The notes: generated by a model from the sequence alone, not told the origin. DNA of 45,628 nucleotides from an uncultured Succinivibrio sp. (GCA_900754255.1 CAAECI010000059.1:1-45628); one strand, 5' to 3'. Shown: positions 32,620-42,103, counted from the first letter of the stretch. Numbers and translations are program-made.

Positions 32620-34485
32620 ATGCGCATACGAGATCTGTTGAAGATGCAGGCGGTTGATTTGCATCCTGAGGTAAAGGACAAGGAAACGGCTATCAACCGT
32701 CTTGTCGACTTGGTTGCACAAACCGGTTGCCTCAATGATGTCGAACGCTTTCGACAGGCCGTTTTTGATCGTGAAAGTAAAAGTTCTACCGGACTTGGGG
32801 AGGGAGTTGCCATCCCTCATGCCAAAAGTGCGGGGGTAAGCTCCCCCGCCTTGGCCGCCATGGTGGTAAAGAACGGTATCGATTTTGATTCTCTGGACGG
32901 CAGTAAGGCCTCTTTGTTTTTTATAATTGCATCCCCGCACAAGGCCTCCGATGAGCATATAGACGTTTTGGCCCATTTGTCTTCATTACTAATTGATAAG
33001 GAAGTGCGTGAACGTTTAATGAAGGCCGAAAGCTCAGAGGAGTTTTTGGAGATCATAGATGCAGCGGAGGGAGAACCTGACAAGGATGAGAACGCTGAAA
33101 AGGAAGGTCACGAGAGGGTAAGCTACGACATAGTTGCCGTTACGGCCTGTACGGCAGGATTGTCGCATACTTATCTTGCGGCCGAGGCCTTGGAAAGAAC
33201 GGCTCGGGATCTGGGGATCTCAATAAAGGTTGAGGCTGACGGTGCGGCCGGAAACAGAAATCCCCTGTTGCCTGAGGATATAGCTCAGGCAAAGGCGGTG
33301 ATAGTAGCGGCCGATCGTACCGTGCGCATGAACCGTTTTATAGGAAAGCCTCTGATACGAGTGGGCGTCAACGACGGTATCAACAAACCAGAGGAGCTCA
33401 TCACCAAAGCTCTGAGTCCGGATTGCCCGCACTATTCCTTGGTAATGCGTACCGAAGCCGTCTCCCTACCCATGCGCATGTACCGTCATTTGATGTCGGG
33501 ATTGACCTATATCATGCCTCTTGCGGCTACGGCCGGCATTCTCTCGGCATTTGCCAATCTGCCTTTTTTAAATGGAACGAATGTCAGTTTTTTCTTCGAT
33601 ACCATAGGCTACAGCATAGGCATTTTACTCATGCCGGTATTGTCTGCCTTCATAGCCTTCTCTATAGCAGGACGAACGGCCTTGGTAGCAGGCTTCACGG
33701 GCGGCGTTATGGCGGATATTTCCGGAGCCGGAGTTATAGGCGCTCTGATAAACGGCTTTGCCGGAGGGATGATCGCATACACGACGGCGGTCTTTGCGCA
33801 AAGGTTTCTCAAGGGGCACGATGCTATGTTCGCTCTTCTGGTCTATCCGTTGGTGGGGGCCTTGGGAGTTACGGCGGTGGCGGAGTTCGTTACCAATATT
33901 CCTGCAAGCTTCCTTGACTCACATATAAATTCCTTCATCAATAATGCTGGAATGGTTCCGCGAGTGCTGATTGGCGCTGTGTTGGGACTTATGATGTCCG
34001 CAGATATGGGCGGACCACTGAACAAAATATCATATGCCTGCGGTGTATTGTTGCTTGCAGATTCATTGCCTGAACCCGGAGTAGGTAGCAGGATCATGGC
34101 AGCTGTAATGGCCGGCGGCATGGTTCCACCGTTGTCGGCAGGTTTAGCCTCGCTTCTGGCAAGACCGCTTTTTTCGCCGCGTGAAAAGAAACTAAGCCTG
34201 ACGGCTTTGGGAAAGGGCTTGGTTTTTGTTACGGAAGGGGTGATGCCCTACCTGCTGATAGCACCGCGTCGCATGCGCTTTGCCTGTTTTACGGGATCGG
34301 GGGTAGCAGGGGCCGTATCCATGGCCTTCGAATGCGGAGTATGCGCTCCTCACGGAGGAGTATTTATCATTCCGCTGTCGCCCCAATTTCTACATTATTC
34401 GATGGCCATAGCAATAGGAACAGCTGTCGGAATGCTCCTTTTTATTCTCGGGCGTATAGGGGTAAAATTCCAGCACAAGGCTTGA
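32620..34485 (+). CDS. PTS fructose-family transporter subunit EIIABC
   Basis: One chain carries three PTS domains. EIIA at about 1-150 has the phosphorylated H67 in AIPHAK. EIIB at about 168-265 has C177 in VTACTAGLSHT. EIIC at about 285-621 is a membrane domain with VFVTEGVMPYLL and FSPREKK segments. The domain order matches FruA-type or mannosylglycerate-type permeases. The ATG at 32620 has a GGGGA site; a TTG at 32608 is too close to its GGAG. No 1-phosphofructokinase, FPr or hydrolase gene adjoins it, so the sugar is unknown. It diverges from the TRAP operon. Confidence 0.9.
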   Translation: MRIRDLLKMQAVDLHPEVKDKETAINRLVDLVAQTGCLNDVERFRQAVFDRESKSSTGLGEGVAIPHAKSAGVSSPALAAMVVKNGIDFDSLDGSKASLFFIIASPHKASDEHIDVLAHLSSLLIDKEVRERLMKAESSEEFLEIIDAAEGEPDKDENAEKEGHERVSYDIVAVTACTAGLSHTYLAAEALERTARDLGISIKVEADGAAGNRNPLLPEDIAQAKAVIVAADRTVRMNRFIGKPLIRVGVNDGINKPEELITKALSPDCPHYSLVMRTEAVSLPMRMYRHLMSGLTYIMPLAATAGILSAFANLPFLNGTNVSFFFDTIGYSIGILLMPVLSAFIAFSIAGRTALVAGFTGGVMADISGAGVIGALINGFAGGMIAYTTAVFAQRFLKGHDAMFALLVYPLVGALGVTAVAEFVTNIPASFLDSHINSFINNAGMVPRVLIGAVLGLMMSADMGGPLNKISYACGVLLLADSLPEPGVGSRIMAAVMAGGMVPPLSAGLASLLARPLFSPREKKLSLTALGKGLVFVTEGVMPYLLIAPRRMRFACFTGSGVAGAVSMAFECGVCAPHGGVFIIPLSPQFLHYSMAIAIGTAVGMLLFILGRIGVKFQHKA

Positions 34486-34498
34486 GTTGCGGATGCAA

Positions 34499-34518
34499 GC
34501 CCCCGTATCAACGGGGGC
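34499..34518. terminator. Hairpin between convergent PTS and zapB genes
   Basis: GCCCCCGT (34499-34506) pairs with ACGGGGGC (34511-34518) around a 4-base loop. It lacks a long T-run in either direction but sits exactly between two convergent stops. Confidence 0.6.
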
Positions 34519-34522
34519 AATA

Positions 34523-34783
34523 TCAGTTGATGGCTTTTAGCTGCGAAAGGACTCCGTCAAGCCTCTGACGCCAAGTTTGCAACACCTCGCGTAGGTGCTG
34601 GTTCTCCTCCTTAAGTTCAATCATGCTACGCCTGAGAGCTACAGCCTCCTGCTCACGCTCTGCATCTCTTTGCTTGAAGCCGTCGATAATAAGTGCGGTC
34701 CTGCGCGCCTCCTCCAACAGCTGTTCAAGCTCCTCCAGTAGCATCTGCTCCCGAGGAGAAATATCACTGCGTTGATCCACCAT
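34523..34783 (-). CDS. zapB: ZapB-like cell division coiled-coil protein
   Basis: An 86-residue protein that is almost wholly charged coiled coil, with its C-terminal part (ENQHLREVLQTWRQRLDG) resembling the end of ZapB, which links ZapA-FtsZ to the nucleoid via MatP. In E. coli zapB lies just downstream of hslVU-menA-rraA, and here it follows hslU directly, which supports the call. Its ATG overlaps the hslU stop (TGATG), so the two are translationally coupled. A generic coiled-coil protein is the alternative. Confidence 0.75.
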   Translation of the reverse strand: MVDQRSDISPREQMLLEELEQLLEEARRTALIIDGFKQRDAEREQEAVALRRSMIELKEENQHLREVLQTWRQRLDGVLSQLKAIN

Positions 34784-36123
34784 CAGAGAATGTACCTGCT
34801 TAAATCTTCATCGGCGACGAGACCCTTGAGACGCTCGTCTACATATGCTGCATCGATGACAAAGGTTTCTCCCTTATGGTCTGGGGCTGTAAAGGATATG
34901 TCCTCCACTATCTTTTCAAGCAAGGTGTGCAGACGACGGGCTCCGATGTTCTCGGTGCGCTCGTTGACCTCAAAGGCATCCTGAGCAATGCGTTTGACCG
35001 CGCTCTCGTCGATTTTTAAGGTAATTTCATCGGCAGCCATCAGCAATTCGTACTGTTTCACCAGCGAATTGTGAGTTTCGGTTAAAATGCGTTCGAAGTC
35101 ATCGGCCGTGAGGGGCTTCAGCTCCACGCGAATGGGGAGACGTCCCTGTAGCTCCGGGATCAGATCCGAAGGCTTTGACATCTGGAAGGCGCCGGAGGCT
35201 ATGAACAGGATGTGATCGGTTTTTACCATGCCGATTTTGGTACGAACGGAGCTACCCTCTATAAGCGGCAAAAGGTCTCTTTGTACGCCCTGACGGGAGA
35301 CCTGTCCAGAATCCTGACCGTCCTGACAGATTTTATCTATTTCGTCGATGAAAACAATGCCGTTGTTCTCGCACAGTGCTACGGCCTGCTGACGAAGATC
35401 ATCACCCTTGGTCAGCTTTGACCCTTCTTCCTCGGTGAGTACCTTAAAGGCGTCCTTGATCTTGAGACGGCGCGGAGTTTTTGGCTGTCCCAGATTGAAG
35501 AGAAGATCTCTGAGGCCGTCGCTGAAATTTTCTCCGGATCCCGGATCGCCTATGATTTCGATGGCTCCCTCCGGGGGATCATTTTTGATTGCAGAGGGAG
35601 CAATTTCAATTTCCTTATCGTCAAGCTGTCCTTCACGGAATTTTTTTCTCAGCATTTGGCGTGCGGAATTTTGCTCCTTTTGCTCCTGAGTTTCATCGGA
35701 TTGGGGGGGCAGAAGAATATCCAGAATTCGTTCCTCGGCCAGATCTTGAGCTCGGCTCTTGTTGCGCTCCAGAGCCTGATCCTTGACCATCTTATAGGCC
35801 ACGTCCGCCAAATCACGGATCATGACATCTACGTTCTTGCCTACATAGCCGACTTCGGTGTATTTGGTGGCCTCCACCTTGATAAAAGGAGCATTGGCCA
35901 GCTTGGCAAGACGTCTTGCAATTTCGGTTTTGCCGCAGCCGGTGGGGCCAATCATCAGTATGTTTTTAGGAACAATTTCAGATCTCAGCTCGGGATCCAC
36001 CTGCATACGTCGCCAGCGGTTTCTCAGGGCTATAGCTACGGCTTTTTTGGCATCGTTCTGACCAATGATGAAGCGGTTTAACTCATTGACTATTTCTTTA
36101 GGGGTTAATTGTGTATCAAGCAT
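34783..36123 (-). CDS. hslU: HslU ATPase, unfoldase subunit of the HslUV protease
   Basis: HslU is a hexameric AAA+ ATPase that unfolds proteins and feeds them to HslV. The 446-residue protein has the Walker A loop GPTGCGKT at 59-66, the pore loop GYVG at 92-95, an inserted I-domain (about 110-240), Walker B FIDEID, and ends in DLSRYIL, the tail that docks into HslV. It follows hslV by 5 bp. Confidence 0.98.
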   Translation of the reverse strand: MLDTQLTPKEIVNELNRFIIGQNDAKKAVAIALRNRWRRMQVDPELRSEIVPKNILMIGPTGCGKTEIARRLAKLANAPFIKVEATKYTEVGYVGKNVDVMIRDLADVAYKMVKDQALERNKSRAQDLAEERILDILLPPQSDETQEQKEQNSARQMLRKKFREGQLDDKEIEIAPSAIKNDPPEGAIEIIGDPGSGENFSDGLRDLLFNLGQPKTPRRLKIKDAFKVLTEEEGSKLTKGDDLRQQAVALCENNGIVFIDEIDKICQDGQDSGQVSRQGVQRDLLPLIEGSSVRTKIGMVKTDHILFIASGAFQMSKPSDLIPELQGRLPIRVELKPLTADDFERILTETHNSLVKQYELLMAADEITLKIDESAVKRIAQDAFEVNERTENIGARRLHTLLEKIVEDISFTAPDHKGETFVIDAAYVDERLKGLVADEDLSRYIL

Positions 36124-36128
36124 ATTTG

Positions 36129-36662
36129 TTATTTTTCCGATACGAGGGTTTCGACGGTTTGATATGAATCGGTAAAAACACAGATTTCAGATGCGATTTC
36201 AAGTGATTTTTTCACTATGTCCTCGGCTCCTAAATCTGTGTTGCGTACTAAGGCGCGCGCAGCCGAAAGAGCAAAATTACCACCCGAGCCGGTTGCTAAT
36301 ATGTCGTCGTCCATTCTTACTACGTCGCCTGAGCCGGCGATCATGAATGATGAGGATTTATCCGCAACTAAAAGCACGGCTTCAAGCTTTCTTAACGCAC
36401 GATCGCTACGCCACAGCTTTGCCAGTTCTATGCAGGAGCGCTCCAAAATGCCCTGATGCTCTTCCATTTTCTTTTCAAAGAGTTCAAGTAGGGTAAAGGC
36501 ATCGGCCGTGGAACCTGCGAAGCCGGCGATCACCTTGCCGCGAAAGACTTTTCTGACTTTTACGGCATTGCTTTTTAGGATGGAGCTTTGTCCGAAGGTT
36601 ACCTGACCGTCTCCGGCCATGGCTACTACGCCTTTTCTGCGTACGGAAATAATGGTTGTCAT
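36129..36662 (-). CDS. hslV: HslV peptidase subunit of the HslUV protease
   Basis: HslV is the proteasome-like peptidase. The 177-residue protein starts MTTIISVRRKG, so removal of Met exposes the catalytic Thr. GDGQVTFG, GFAGSTADAF and ATGSGGNFA are typical. It lies downstream of ftsN but is separated from it by a strong hairpin, so it may have its own promoter, possibly heat-shock controlled; I could not identify a sigma-32 site with confidence. Confidence 0.98.
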   Translation of the reverse strand: MTTIISVRRKGVVAMAGDGQVTFGQSSILKSNAVKVRKVFRGKVIAGFAGSTADAFTLLELFEKKMEEHQGILERSCIELAKLWRSDRALRKLEAVLLVADKSSSFMIAGSGDVVRMDDDILATGSGGNFALSAARALVRNTDLGAEDIVKKSLEIASEICVFTDSYQTVETLVSEK

Positions 36663-36700
36663 TTTATTGATCCGTTAATTTTAATTTATTCAGAATACTG

Positions 36701-36731
36701 AAAACACGTGTAAACAGCTTTTACACGTGTT
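36701..36731 (-). terminator. Hairpin between ftsN and hslV
   Basis: A perfect 12-bp inverted repeat (AACACGTGTAAA at 36703-36714 with TTTACACGTGTT at 36720-36731, 5-base loop), with TTTT following on the minus strand. It would end or reduce transcription from priA-argS-ftsN before hslV. Confidence 0.7.
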
Positions 36732-36746
36732 GAGTGAGGATTGCTC

Positions 36747-37550
36747 CTAATTACTTTCGAGTGAGCATTCGGACACCAAACCGTTAGCGTCAAGCTTTGA
36801 GAATGTCTGACGCGCTGCATCACGATCCTTATAGGGGCCGAGCTTCAAAACAAAGGAGGCTCCGTGTTTTTTTACCTGTGAGGATAAGCCCTGAAAAGCC
36901 ATTAGGGCCTTTTGCTCCTCGGCTTTGGCAGCAGAGGAGAAAGTGCCGCAGTAAAGAAAGGCTTGTCCCGATGATTTTTGCACAGGATCCGCTGAGGCAG
37001 TATTCTCGGCATTTTGCGGCTTTGTAGCATTGCCAGGCATGGAGGCGCTACTATCGTTCATTTGATCTGCAGATCCTTGCGGCCCGCTTTGAGCGTTAAA
37101 CGGTCCTTGGGATGTTTCAGATCCAAAATCAGGATCTCCGCCGTTTTCCGTTACGGGATTCAATCCGCTTGGAGATGCCTGCGCATCCCCGTTTGGAATA
37201 ATGGGCGCATCGGCAGGCGCCGTGATCAGGGCGTCACCGTCGTTGTTATCCGCATTGTCCGGACCGCGGTAGTCAAATTTACGACTGGCCGGGATCTGAG
37301 GCGGTAAGGACTGCGAATTAGAGGCAGGTTGATCATTTAAAAGTGCTGAGGTATCCAAAGAGATCTCATCGCTATGATCCGGTGTCGCTTTGGTATCCGA
37401 GGGATCCGCTTTCTCATTCGAGCCGCCGAAAAAGGAAACGGCAAAGGCTAAAATCAGCACGACAGCAATACCGATCAGACCGCGTTTTAGTATTTCACGG
37501 CGCTGATCTCTTTCGCTTTCATGCTTTTTGCCTTTAAAAAGACCTGTCAT
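36747..37550 (-). CDS. ftsN: FtsN-like SPOR-domain cell division protein
   Basis: FtsN triggers constriction at the septum and binds denuded peptidoglycan. The 267-residue protein has a basic cytoplasmic tail, one membrane segment (about 24-44), a long low-complexity periplasmic linker rich in Asn, Pro, Ser and Asp, and a C-terminal SPOR domain from about 192. Two Cys in the SPOR domain (LYCGTF and VSECSL) sit where E. coli FtsN has its disulfide pair. The location between argS and hslV also fits FtsN rather than DedD or another SPOR protein. Confidence 0.86.
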   Translation of the reverse strand: MTGLFKGKKHESERDQRREILKRGLIGIAVVLILAFAVSFFGGSNEKADPSDTKATPDHSDEISLDTSALLNDQPASNSQSLPPQIPASRKFDYRGPDNADNNDGDALITAPADAPIIPNGDAQASPSGLNPVTENGGDPDFGSETSQGPFNAQSGPQGSADQMNDSSASMPGNATKPQNAENTASADPVQKSSGQAFLYCGTFSSAAKAEEQKALMAFQGLSSQVKKHGASFVLKLGPYKDRDAARQTFSKLDANGLVSECSLESN

Positions 37551-37552
37551 AA

Positions 37553-39289
37553 TTACATTTGCTCCATGACGTTGATCCCAAGCAGGTTCAAGCCTTGCTT
37601 GAGTACGCGGGCCGTAAGCTCGCAGAGCGCCAGACGACTCTTACGTGTTTCCTCATCCACTCCGTCCTTAAGTACTGGGCAGTGTTCATAGAAATGCATA
37701 TAGCAATCTGCAAGTTCGAAGAGGTAATTGCATAAAAGGTTAGGAAGTCCTTTTTGACCTACTGCAACTACGGTTTCACCGAAGCCCTGCAATTTTGTAG
37801 CGAGCCTGTCCTCGGCTTCATCGCGGATGACGATTTTGCCCGGAGCCGTAGTAGCTTTGCGGAAAATGGCGCGAATTCTGCTGTATGCGTATTGCAAATA
37901 AGGGGCGGTGTTGCCGTCAAAGGCGAGCATCTGATCCCAGTCGAAAATGTAATCGGTGGTACGATTCTTCGAAAGATCGGCGTATTTTACGGCACCTATG
38001 GCGATGTTATGAACAACCTCCCGGCGCTCCTCTCCTTTAAGCTCACTGTTACGTTTTTGTAACAAGGCCTCTACACGGCTTTCGGCCTCATCCAGTACCT
38101 CGCGTAACTTTACGGTACCGCCCGAGCGAGTTTTGAACGGCCGTCCGTCCTTTCCCAGCATCATGCCGAACGGGCAGTGCTCAAGAGATAGATCCTCTGG
38201 AGCATAGCCGGCAAGGCGGCAAATAGCCCACACGGTTTCAAGGTGCTGATGTTGTCTTGAGTCCGTAAAATAGATTATGCGATCGGCATGTAGGGTTTCG
38301 GCACGATATTTTATGCAGGCAATGTCGGTGGTGGTGTAAAGATAACCGCCGTCCTGTTTTCTGACGATATTACCGAGGATCTGGCCTTCTTTATTTTTAA
38401 ATTGCGGCAGATAGACGACGATGGCGCCGTGATCCTCTACGGCAATACCTTTTTTCTGCAGATCCTCAACAATTCCGGGCAACATGCTGTTGTAGAAGCT
38501 TTCACCCATAATATTTTCGGGCTTTAGAGTTATATCCAAACGGTCGTAAAGCTTCTGGTTCTGATCCATAGTCATGTTGACTAGTTTTTTCCACATACTG
38601 CGGCAGTATTCATCTCCGCCCTGCAACAAAACCACATAGTGGCGGGCTTTAACGGCAAACGCCTCGTCGGAATCGTAACATTCCTTAGCCTCGCGATAAA
38701 AGGCTTCAAAGTCGCTTAAATCCAAGCCCTGACCGGATTCGTTTTCTTTCTTTTCAAGATATGCGATGAGCATCCCGAACTGAGTGCCCCAGTCACCTAT
38801 GTGATTGGCGCGGATGACGTGATTGCCCAAATACTCAAGCACACGGACGACGGCGTCGCCGATCACGGTAGAGCGCAGATGGTGTACTGCCATTTCCTTG
38901 GCCACGTTAGGAGCCGAATAATCGACCACGATGGTGGCAGGATCCTTGACTGCAGGAACTCCGAGCTTAGGATCGGCGGCCATTGCAACAAGTGTCTCGG
39001 CGGTGAAATCGGAGTTAACGAAAAAATTCATGAAACCGGGGCCGGCTATCTCAATTTTAGCAATGCGTGAATCGTGTTCCATGACCTCAATGAGACTCTG
39101 AGCAATATCCGCAGGTTTTTTGTGCAGATTTTTAGCGAGCATCATGGCTGTATTGGCGGCATAATCACCGTGAGAGCGATCCTTAGTGCGCTCGACACGT
39201 ATTTTTTCGAGTAAGGTTGCAGGAACGTCGTGAGCGGTATCGATTTTTTTAACCGCAGTGCGAAGCATATTTTGGATATAGTCTTTCAT
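37553..39289 (-). CDS. argS: Arginyl-tRNA synthetase
   Basis: ArgS charges tRNA-Arg with arginine. The 578-residue class I synthetase has the SAPNVAKEMAVHHLRST region with the HIGH-like HHLRS, the GDWGTQFGMLI block, the KMSKS-region MMLGKDGRPFKTRSGGTV, and a C-terminal anticodon-binding domain ending LLGINVMEQM. It follows priA by about 50 bp and is 2 bp from ftsN, so they are cotranscribed. Confidence 0.98.
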   Translation of the reverse strand: MKDYIQNMLRTAVKKIDTAHDVPATLLEKIRVERTKDRSHGDYAANTAMMLAKNLHKKPADIAQSLIEVMEHDSRIAKIEIAGPGFMNFFVNSDFTAETLVAMAADPKLGVPAVKDPATIVVDYSAPNVAKEMAVHHLRSTVIGDAVVRVLEYLGNHVIRANHIGDWGTQFGMLIAYLEKKENESGQGLDLSDFEAFYREAKECYDSDEAFAVKARHYVVLLQGGDEYCRSMWKKLVNMTMDQNQKLYDRLDITLKPENIMGESFYNSMLPGIVEDLQKKGIAVEDHGAIVVYLPQFKNKEGQILGNIVRKQDGGYLYTTTDIACIKYRAETLHADRIIYFTDSRQHQHLETVWAICRLAGYAPEDLSLEHCPFGMMLGKDGRPFKTRSGGTVKLREVLDEAESRVEALLQKRNSELKGEERREVVHNIAIGAVKYADLSKNRTTDYIFDWDQMLAFDGNTAPYLQYAYSRIRAIFRKATTAPGKIVIRDEAEDRLATKLQGFGETVVAVGQKGLPNLLCNYLFELADCYMHFYEHCPVLKDGVDEETRKSRLALCELTARVLKQGLNLLGINVMEQM

Positions 39290-39341
39290 TGATTTTTACT
39301 GTTTGAACAAACTTCATTAAAAAATTTTCAGGATCACGATT

Positions 39342-41579
39342 TTAATACATCATGATCGGATCAATTTCCACAGCAAAGCGGACGTCTGCGCCGGTGCGGA
39401 CATCGCGAGCCTTTTCTCTCATCATGCGTATAAATAAGGACAGTTCGGAACGATCCCTTGATGTGAGCAGGATATGGAAATGATATCGATTTTGTCTTTT
39501 TTCCATTTTATCAGACAACACCGGACTAACGCCGAGCGATGGATATTTATTAAGCTCGTTTTGACCGATTTCAAGTAGTTTTTCGAGAAAATCGAAAGCC
39601 CTTGAGCGATCGGAGGAGTTGGACAGCAGGTAAGCTTGGTGCGTAAAGGGTGGTAAAGACAGGTTCTGTCGCATATGCAAAAGCAGTTGGGCTATCTGCT
39701 CATAGGATACGGCCGGATCTATAAGCTTGGTTACAAGCAAATTGTCGGGATGATGCGTTTGAATGAGTACGCGCCCTTTTTTGCTTGCACGTCCGGCGCG
39801 TCCTGCAACCTGAGTTAAGAGCTGAGCAGAAAACTCAAGAGCACGGAAGTCATCCGAAAAAAGATTGGAATCAAGATCAAGGATCCCGACTAAGGTTACG
39901 TTCGGAAAATCATGTCCCTTGGCTATCATTTGCGTACCGAGCAGGATCCCGCTTTGACCGTTTCGGATGCGGGACAGCCTGGTTTCCAGCTGTGCCTTGG
40001 AGGTTACGGTATCGCGATCTATTCTCTCCGTTCCTACATCCGGATAGCGCAATTTCAAAAATTCCTCGGTTTGTTCGGTACCGAACCCCGTTTCAATCAA
40101 GGAGCTTTGTCCGCAATGCGGGCATATTTGCGGGATCGTTTCTCTGTGCTCGCAAATGTGGCATTTGAGCAGATTGCCTACGCGATGAACGGTAAGAGGG
40201 TTGTCGCAGGACGGGCAGGTAAATACGTGACCGCAATTGTGACAGAGCAGATGATGTGAATAGCCGCGGCGATTTAGAAAAAGCAGAACCTGATTACCCT
40301 TAGCCGTTTCCTCTCCGATGGCACTCTCAAGCTCTTCACCGATCCCGCATTTAAGTCCGGGACTTAATTCCTGCTTACGCAGATCGATCAGACTTATATC
40401 AGGAAGCGAGGCCCCGCCTGCACGTTCGGTGAGGCGCAGCATGTGAAAAATTCCGCGGTAAACATTGTAAAAGCTTTCAAGACTTGGAGTAGCCGATCCC
40501 AAAACCACAGGACAATTACAGATTTTAGCGCGCATGATGGCAAGCGAGCGGGCGTGATAACGAAACCCGTCGCTTTGCTTAAAGGAGCTGTCGTGCTCCT
40601 CATCCAAAACTATGAGCCCGAGATTTGGAATAGGGGTGAAAAGAGCGGTTCTGGTTCCGATAAGCACGGCCGATCTGCTACTTTTCATGTCGATAAAGGC
40701 GTCAAGTCTTTCGCGATCGGATAATTGCGAGTGAACGGAGGACACGGGAACGTTAAAGCGCCGGTAAAAGCGTTCAAAAGTTTGTGGGGTTAGCGCAATT
40801 TCTGGCACCAGCACCAGCACGGCCTTTTTTTGCTTAAGCACATTGGCAATAACTTGCAGATAAACTTCGGTTTTTCCAGATCCGGTGATGCCGTTAAGCA
40901 AAAATACCTTGTGTTTACTACATTGGGATATTTCATCAATACAGTGTTGTTGCGAGGGATTGGCCGTAGGCGGGCTCTGGCGTATCAAATCCTTTTTTTG
41001 TTCTTGCCATGGAAGGGACGGAGTATTGAGATCTATATCCAGAACCAGTCCTTTTTTTATAAGCGCATTCTCATTTTGGGAGCTGATCCCGCGTTCACGC
41101 AGTTCCTTACGCCGTACGGGGCCGTTCTTCAAAATGTAGATAATTTCGCGCTGCTGCTTGGAGCGCAGCTTTGAAATCATTGCTTCATCAACATCCTCTT
41201 TAAGCTTTAATCCAGGAATTTTTTCGTAAACGCAGTCCTCCCCGTCACGTAGCTTTTTAGGTAGTGCCGTTTGTAAGCATTGACCGAGCGGAAATTGATA
41301 ATAATCAGAGCCGAAACGCAATAACTGCATCACATCATGGGAAATAACAGGCTCGGCATCAAGAAGAGTTGCATCCTTTATTTTTGAGGACGAGGTGTCG
41401 CAATCCTTATTTGAGCACAGATCACAGACAATTGCCGTTTGCGTGGAGCCTGCGAAATCAACCTGTACGCGGGAACCGATGATTTCCTTTCCGTGCGCGG
41501 AATTTATACGGTATACATAGGTTGTATCAACAGGCCTGTTTACGGCCACCTTGATTAATGTGCGACAGGATTCGGGCAT
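39342..41579 (-). CDS. priA: Primosomal replication protein N' (PriA helicase)
   Basis: PriA recognises stalled forks and reloads the replication machinery using 3'-5' helicase activity. The protein has Walker A GITGSGKTEVYLQ, the DEEH box in VLDEEHDSSFKQ, and a zinc-binding segment with CHNCGHVFTCPSC, CHIC and CPHC pairs (eight Cys). Helicase motifs VAGRAGR and QTHHP follow. I took the ATG at 41579 (745 residues), which aligns with the usual start; a TTG at 41630 is possible. It diverges from rpmE, as in E. coli. Confidence 0.96.
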   Translation of the reverse strand: MPESCRTLIKVAVNRPVDTTYVYRINSAHGKEIIGSRVQVDFAGSTQTAIVCDLCSNKDCDTSSSKIKDATLLDAEPVISHDVMQLLRFGSDYYQFPLGQCLQTALPKKLRDGEDCVYEKIPGLKLKEDVDEAMISKLRSKQQREIIYILKNGPVRRKELRERGISSQNENALIKKGLVLDIDLNTPSLPWQEQKKDLIRQSPPTANPSQQHCIDEISQCSKHKVFLLNGITGSGKTEVYLQVIANVLKQKKAVLVLVPEIALTPQTFERFYRRFNVPVSSVHSQLSDRERLDAFIDMKSSRSAVLIGTRTALFTPIPNLGLIVLDEEHDSSFKQSDGFRYHARSLAIMRAKICNCPVVLGSATPSLESFYNVYRGIFHMLRLTERAGGASLPDISLIDLRKQELSPGLKCGIGEELESAIGEETAKGNQVLLFLNRRGYSHHLLCHNCGHVFTCPSCDNPLTVHRVGNLLKCHICEHRETIPQICPHCGQSSLIETGFGTEQTEEFLKLRYPDVGTERIDRDTVTSKAQLETRLSRIRNGQSGILLGTQMIAKGHDFPNVTLVGILDLDSNLFSDDFRALEFSAQLLTQVAGRAGRASKKGRVLIQTHHPDNLLVTKLIDPAVSYEQIAQLLLHMRQNLSLPPFTHQAYLLSNSSDRSRAFDFLEKLLEIGQNELNKYPSLGVSPVLSDKMEKRQNRYHFHILLTSRDRSELSLFIRMMREKARDVRTGADVRFAVEIDPIMMY

Positions 41580-41731
41580 GGGTGAGTGCGCATTTGAAAC
41601 GGTGGAAAGAAAAAATTTTGTGTCTTGCAAGAGCCTGACTCATGCTGTATCATACCACAGCATTTTTTTCATATAGCGTATGGTATCCGGCGCCAATGCG
41701 GTCGGAAGCGCGATACGCATCAGAGGTCCAA

Positions 41732-41956
41732 ATGAAAGAGAATATTCATCCCCAATACGAAGAAGTGACCGTCAAGTGCTCCTGCGGCAATACCTTTAAG
41801 GTTCGCAGCACCGTTGGTCATGATCTGAACATCGACGTCTGCTCCAAGTGCCACCCTTTCTATACCGGTAAGCAGAAGATCGTTGACACCGGCGGACGTG
41901 TTGAAGCCTTCAAGAAGCGCTTCGGCGGTTTCGGTGCATTCAAGATCGAGAAGTAA
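41732..41956 (+). CDS. rpmE: 50S ribosomal protein L31
   Basis: The 74-residue protein starts MKENIHPQYEEV and carries the zinc-binding Cys at 16, 18, 37 and 40, so it is the zinc form of L31. It is a component of the large subunit near the intersubunit bridge. The frame is open back to 41642 but the ATG at 41732 has an AGAGG site and gives the family length. Confidence 0.98.
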   Translation: MKENIHPQYEEVTVKCSCGNTFKVRSTVGHDLNIDVCSKCHPFYTGKQKIVDTGGRVEAFKKRFGGFGAFKIEK

Positions 41957-41978
41957 TTTCTCAATTTTCGAATTGTTG

Positions 41979-42015
41979 CAAAAAGCAGGTTGGATTAAAT
42001 TCAGCCTGCTTTTTG
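41979..42015 (+). terminator. Rho-independent terminator after rpmE
   Basis: CAAAAAGCAGG (41979-41989) pairs with CCTGCTTTTTG (42005-42015), with further inner pairing of GGTTG and CAGCC. A T-rich tail follows. Confidence 0.85.
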
Positions 42016-42075
42016 TTTATTTTGAAAAAAAAATTTACAGTTGATCAAACTTTCTCATTAATTACGTAACCGTTT

Positions 42076-42103
42076 GTGTAATGTTTAAATAAATTTGTTA
42101 CAC
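42076..42103 (+). promoter_or_regulatory. Inverted repeat in the malic enzyme promoter region
   Basis: GTGTAA (42076-42081) and TTACAC (42098-42103) form an inverted repeat with a 16-base spacer, about 70-95 bp before the gene. The same stretch could serve as a promoter with TTGTGT as -35 and TTACAC as -10. A TTACGTAA palindrome lies at 42062-42069. Confidence 0.35.

Noticed and set aside
33423..33917. 164-residue frame inside the PTS gene
   Set aside because: It is an out-of-frame reading of the EIIC membrane domain, rich in Arg, Tyr and Gly as expected for a shifted frame.
41640..41731. Inverted GTAT/ATAC-rich motif in the priA-rpmE spacer as a Zur-type operator
   Set aside because: The arms do not match well and it does not fit a zinc-uptake regulator site I could defend, although a zinc-form L31 makes the idea attractive.
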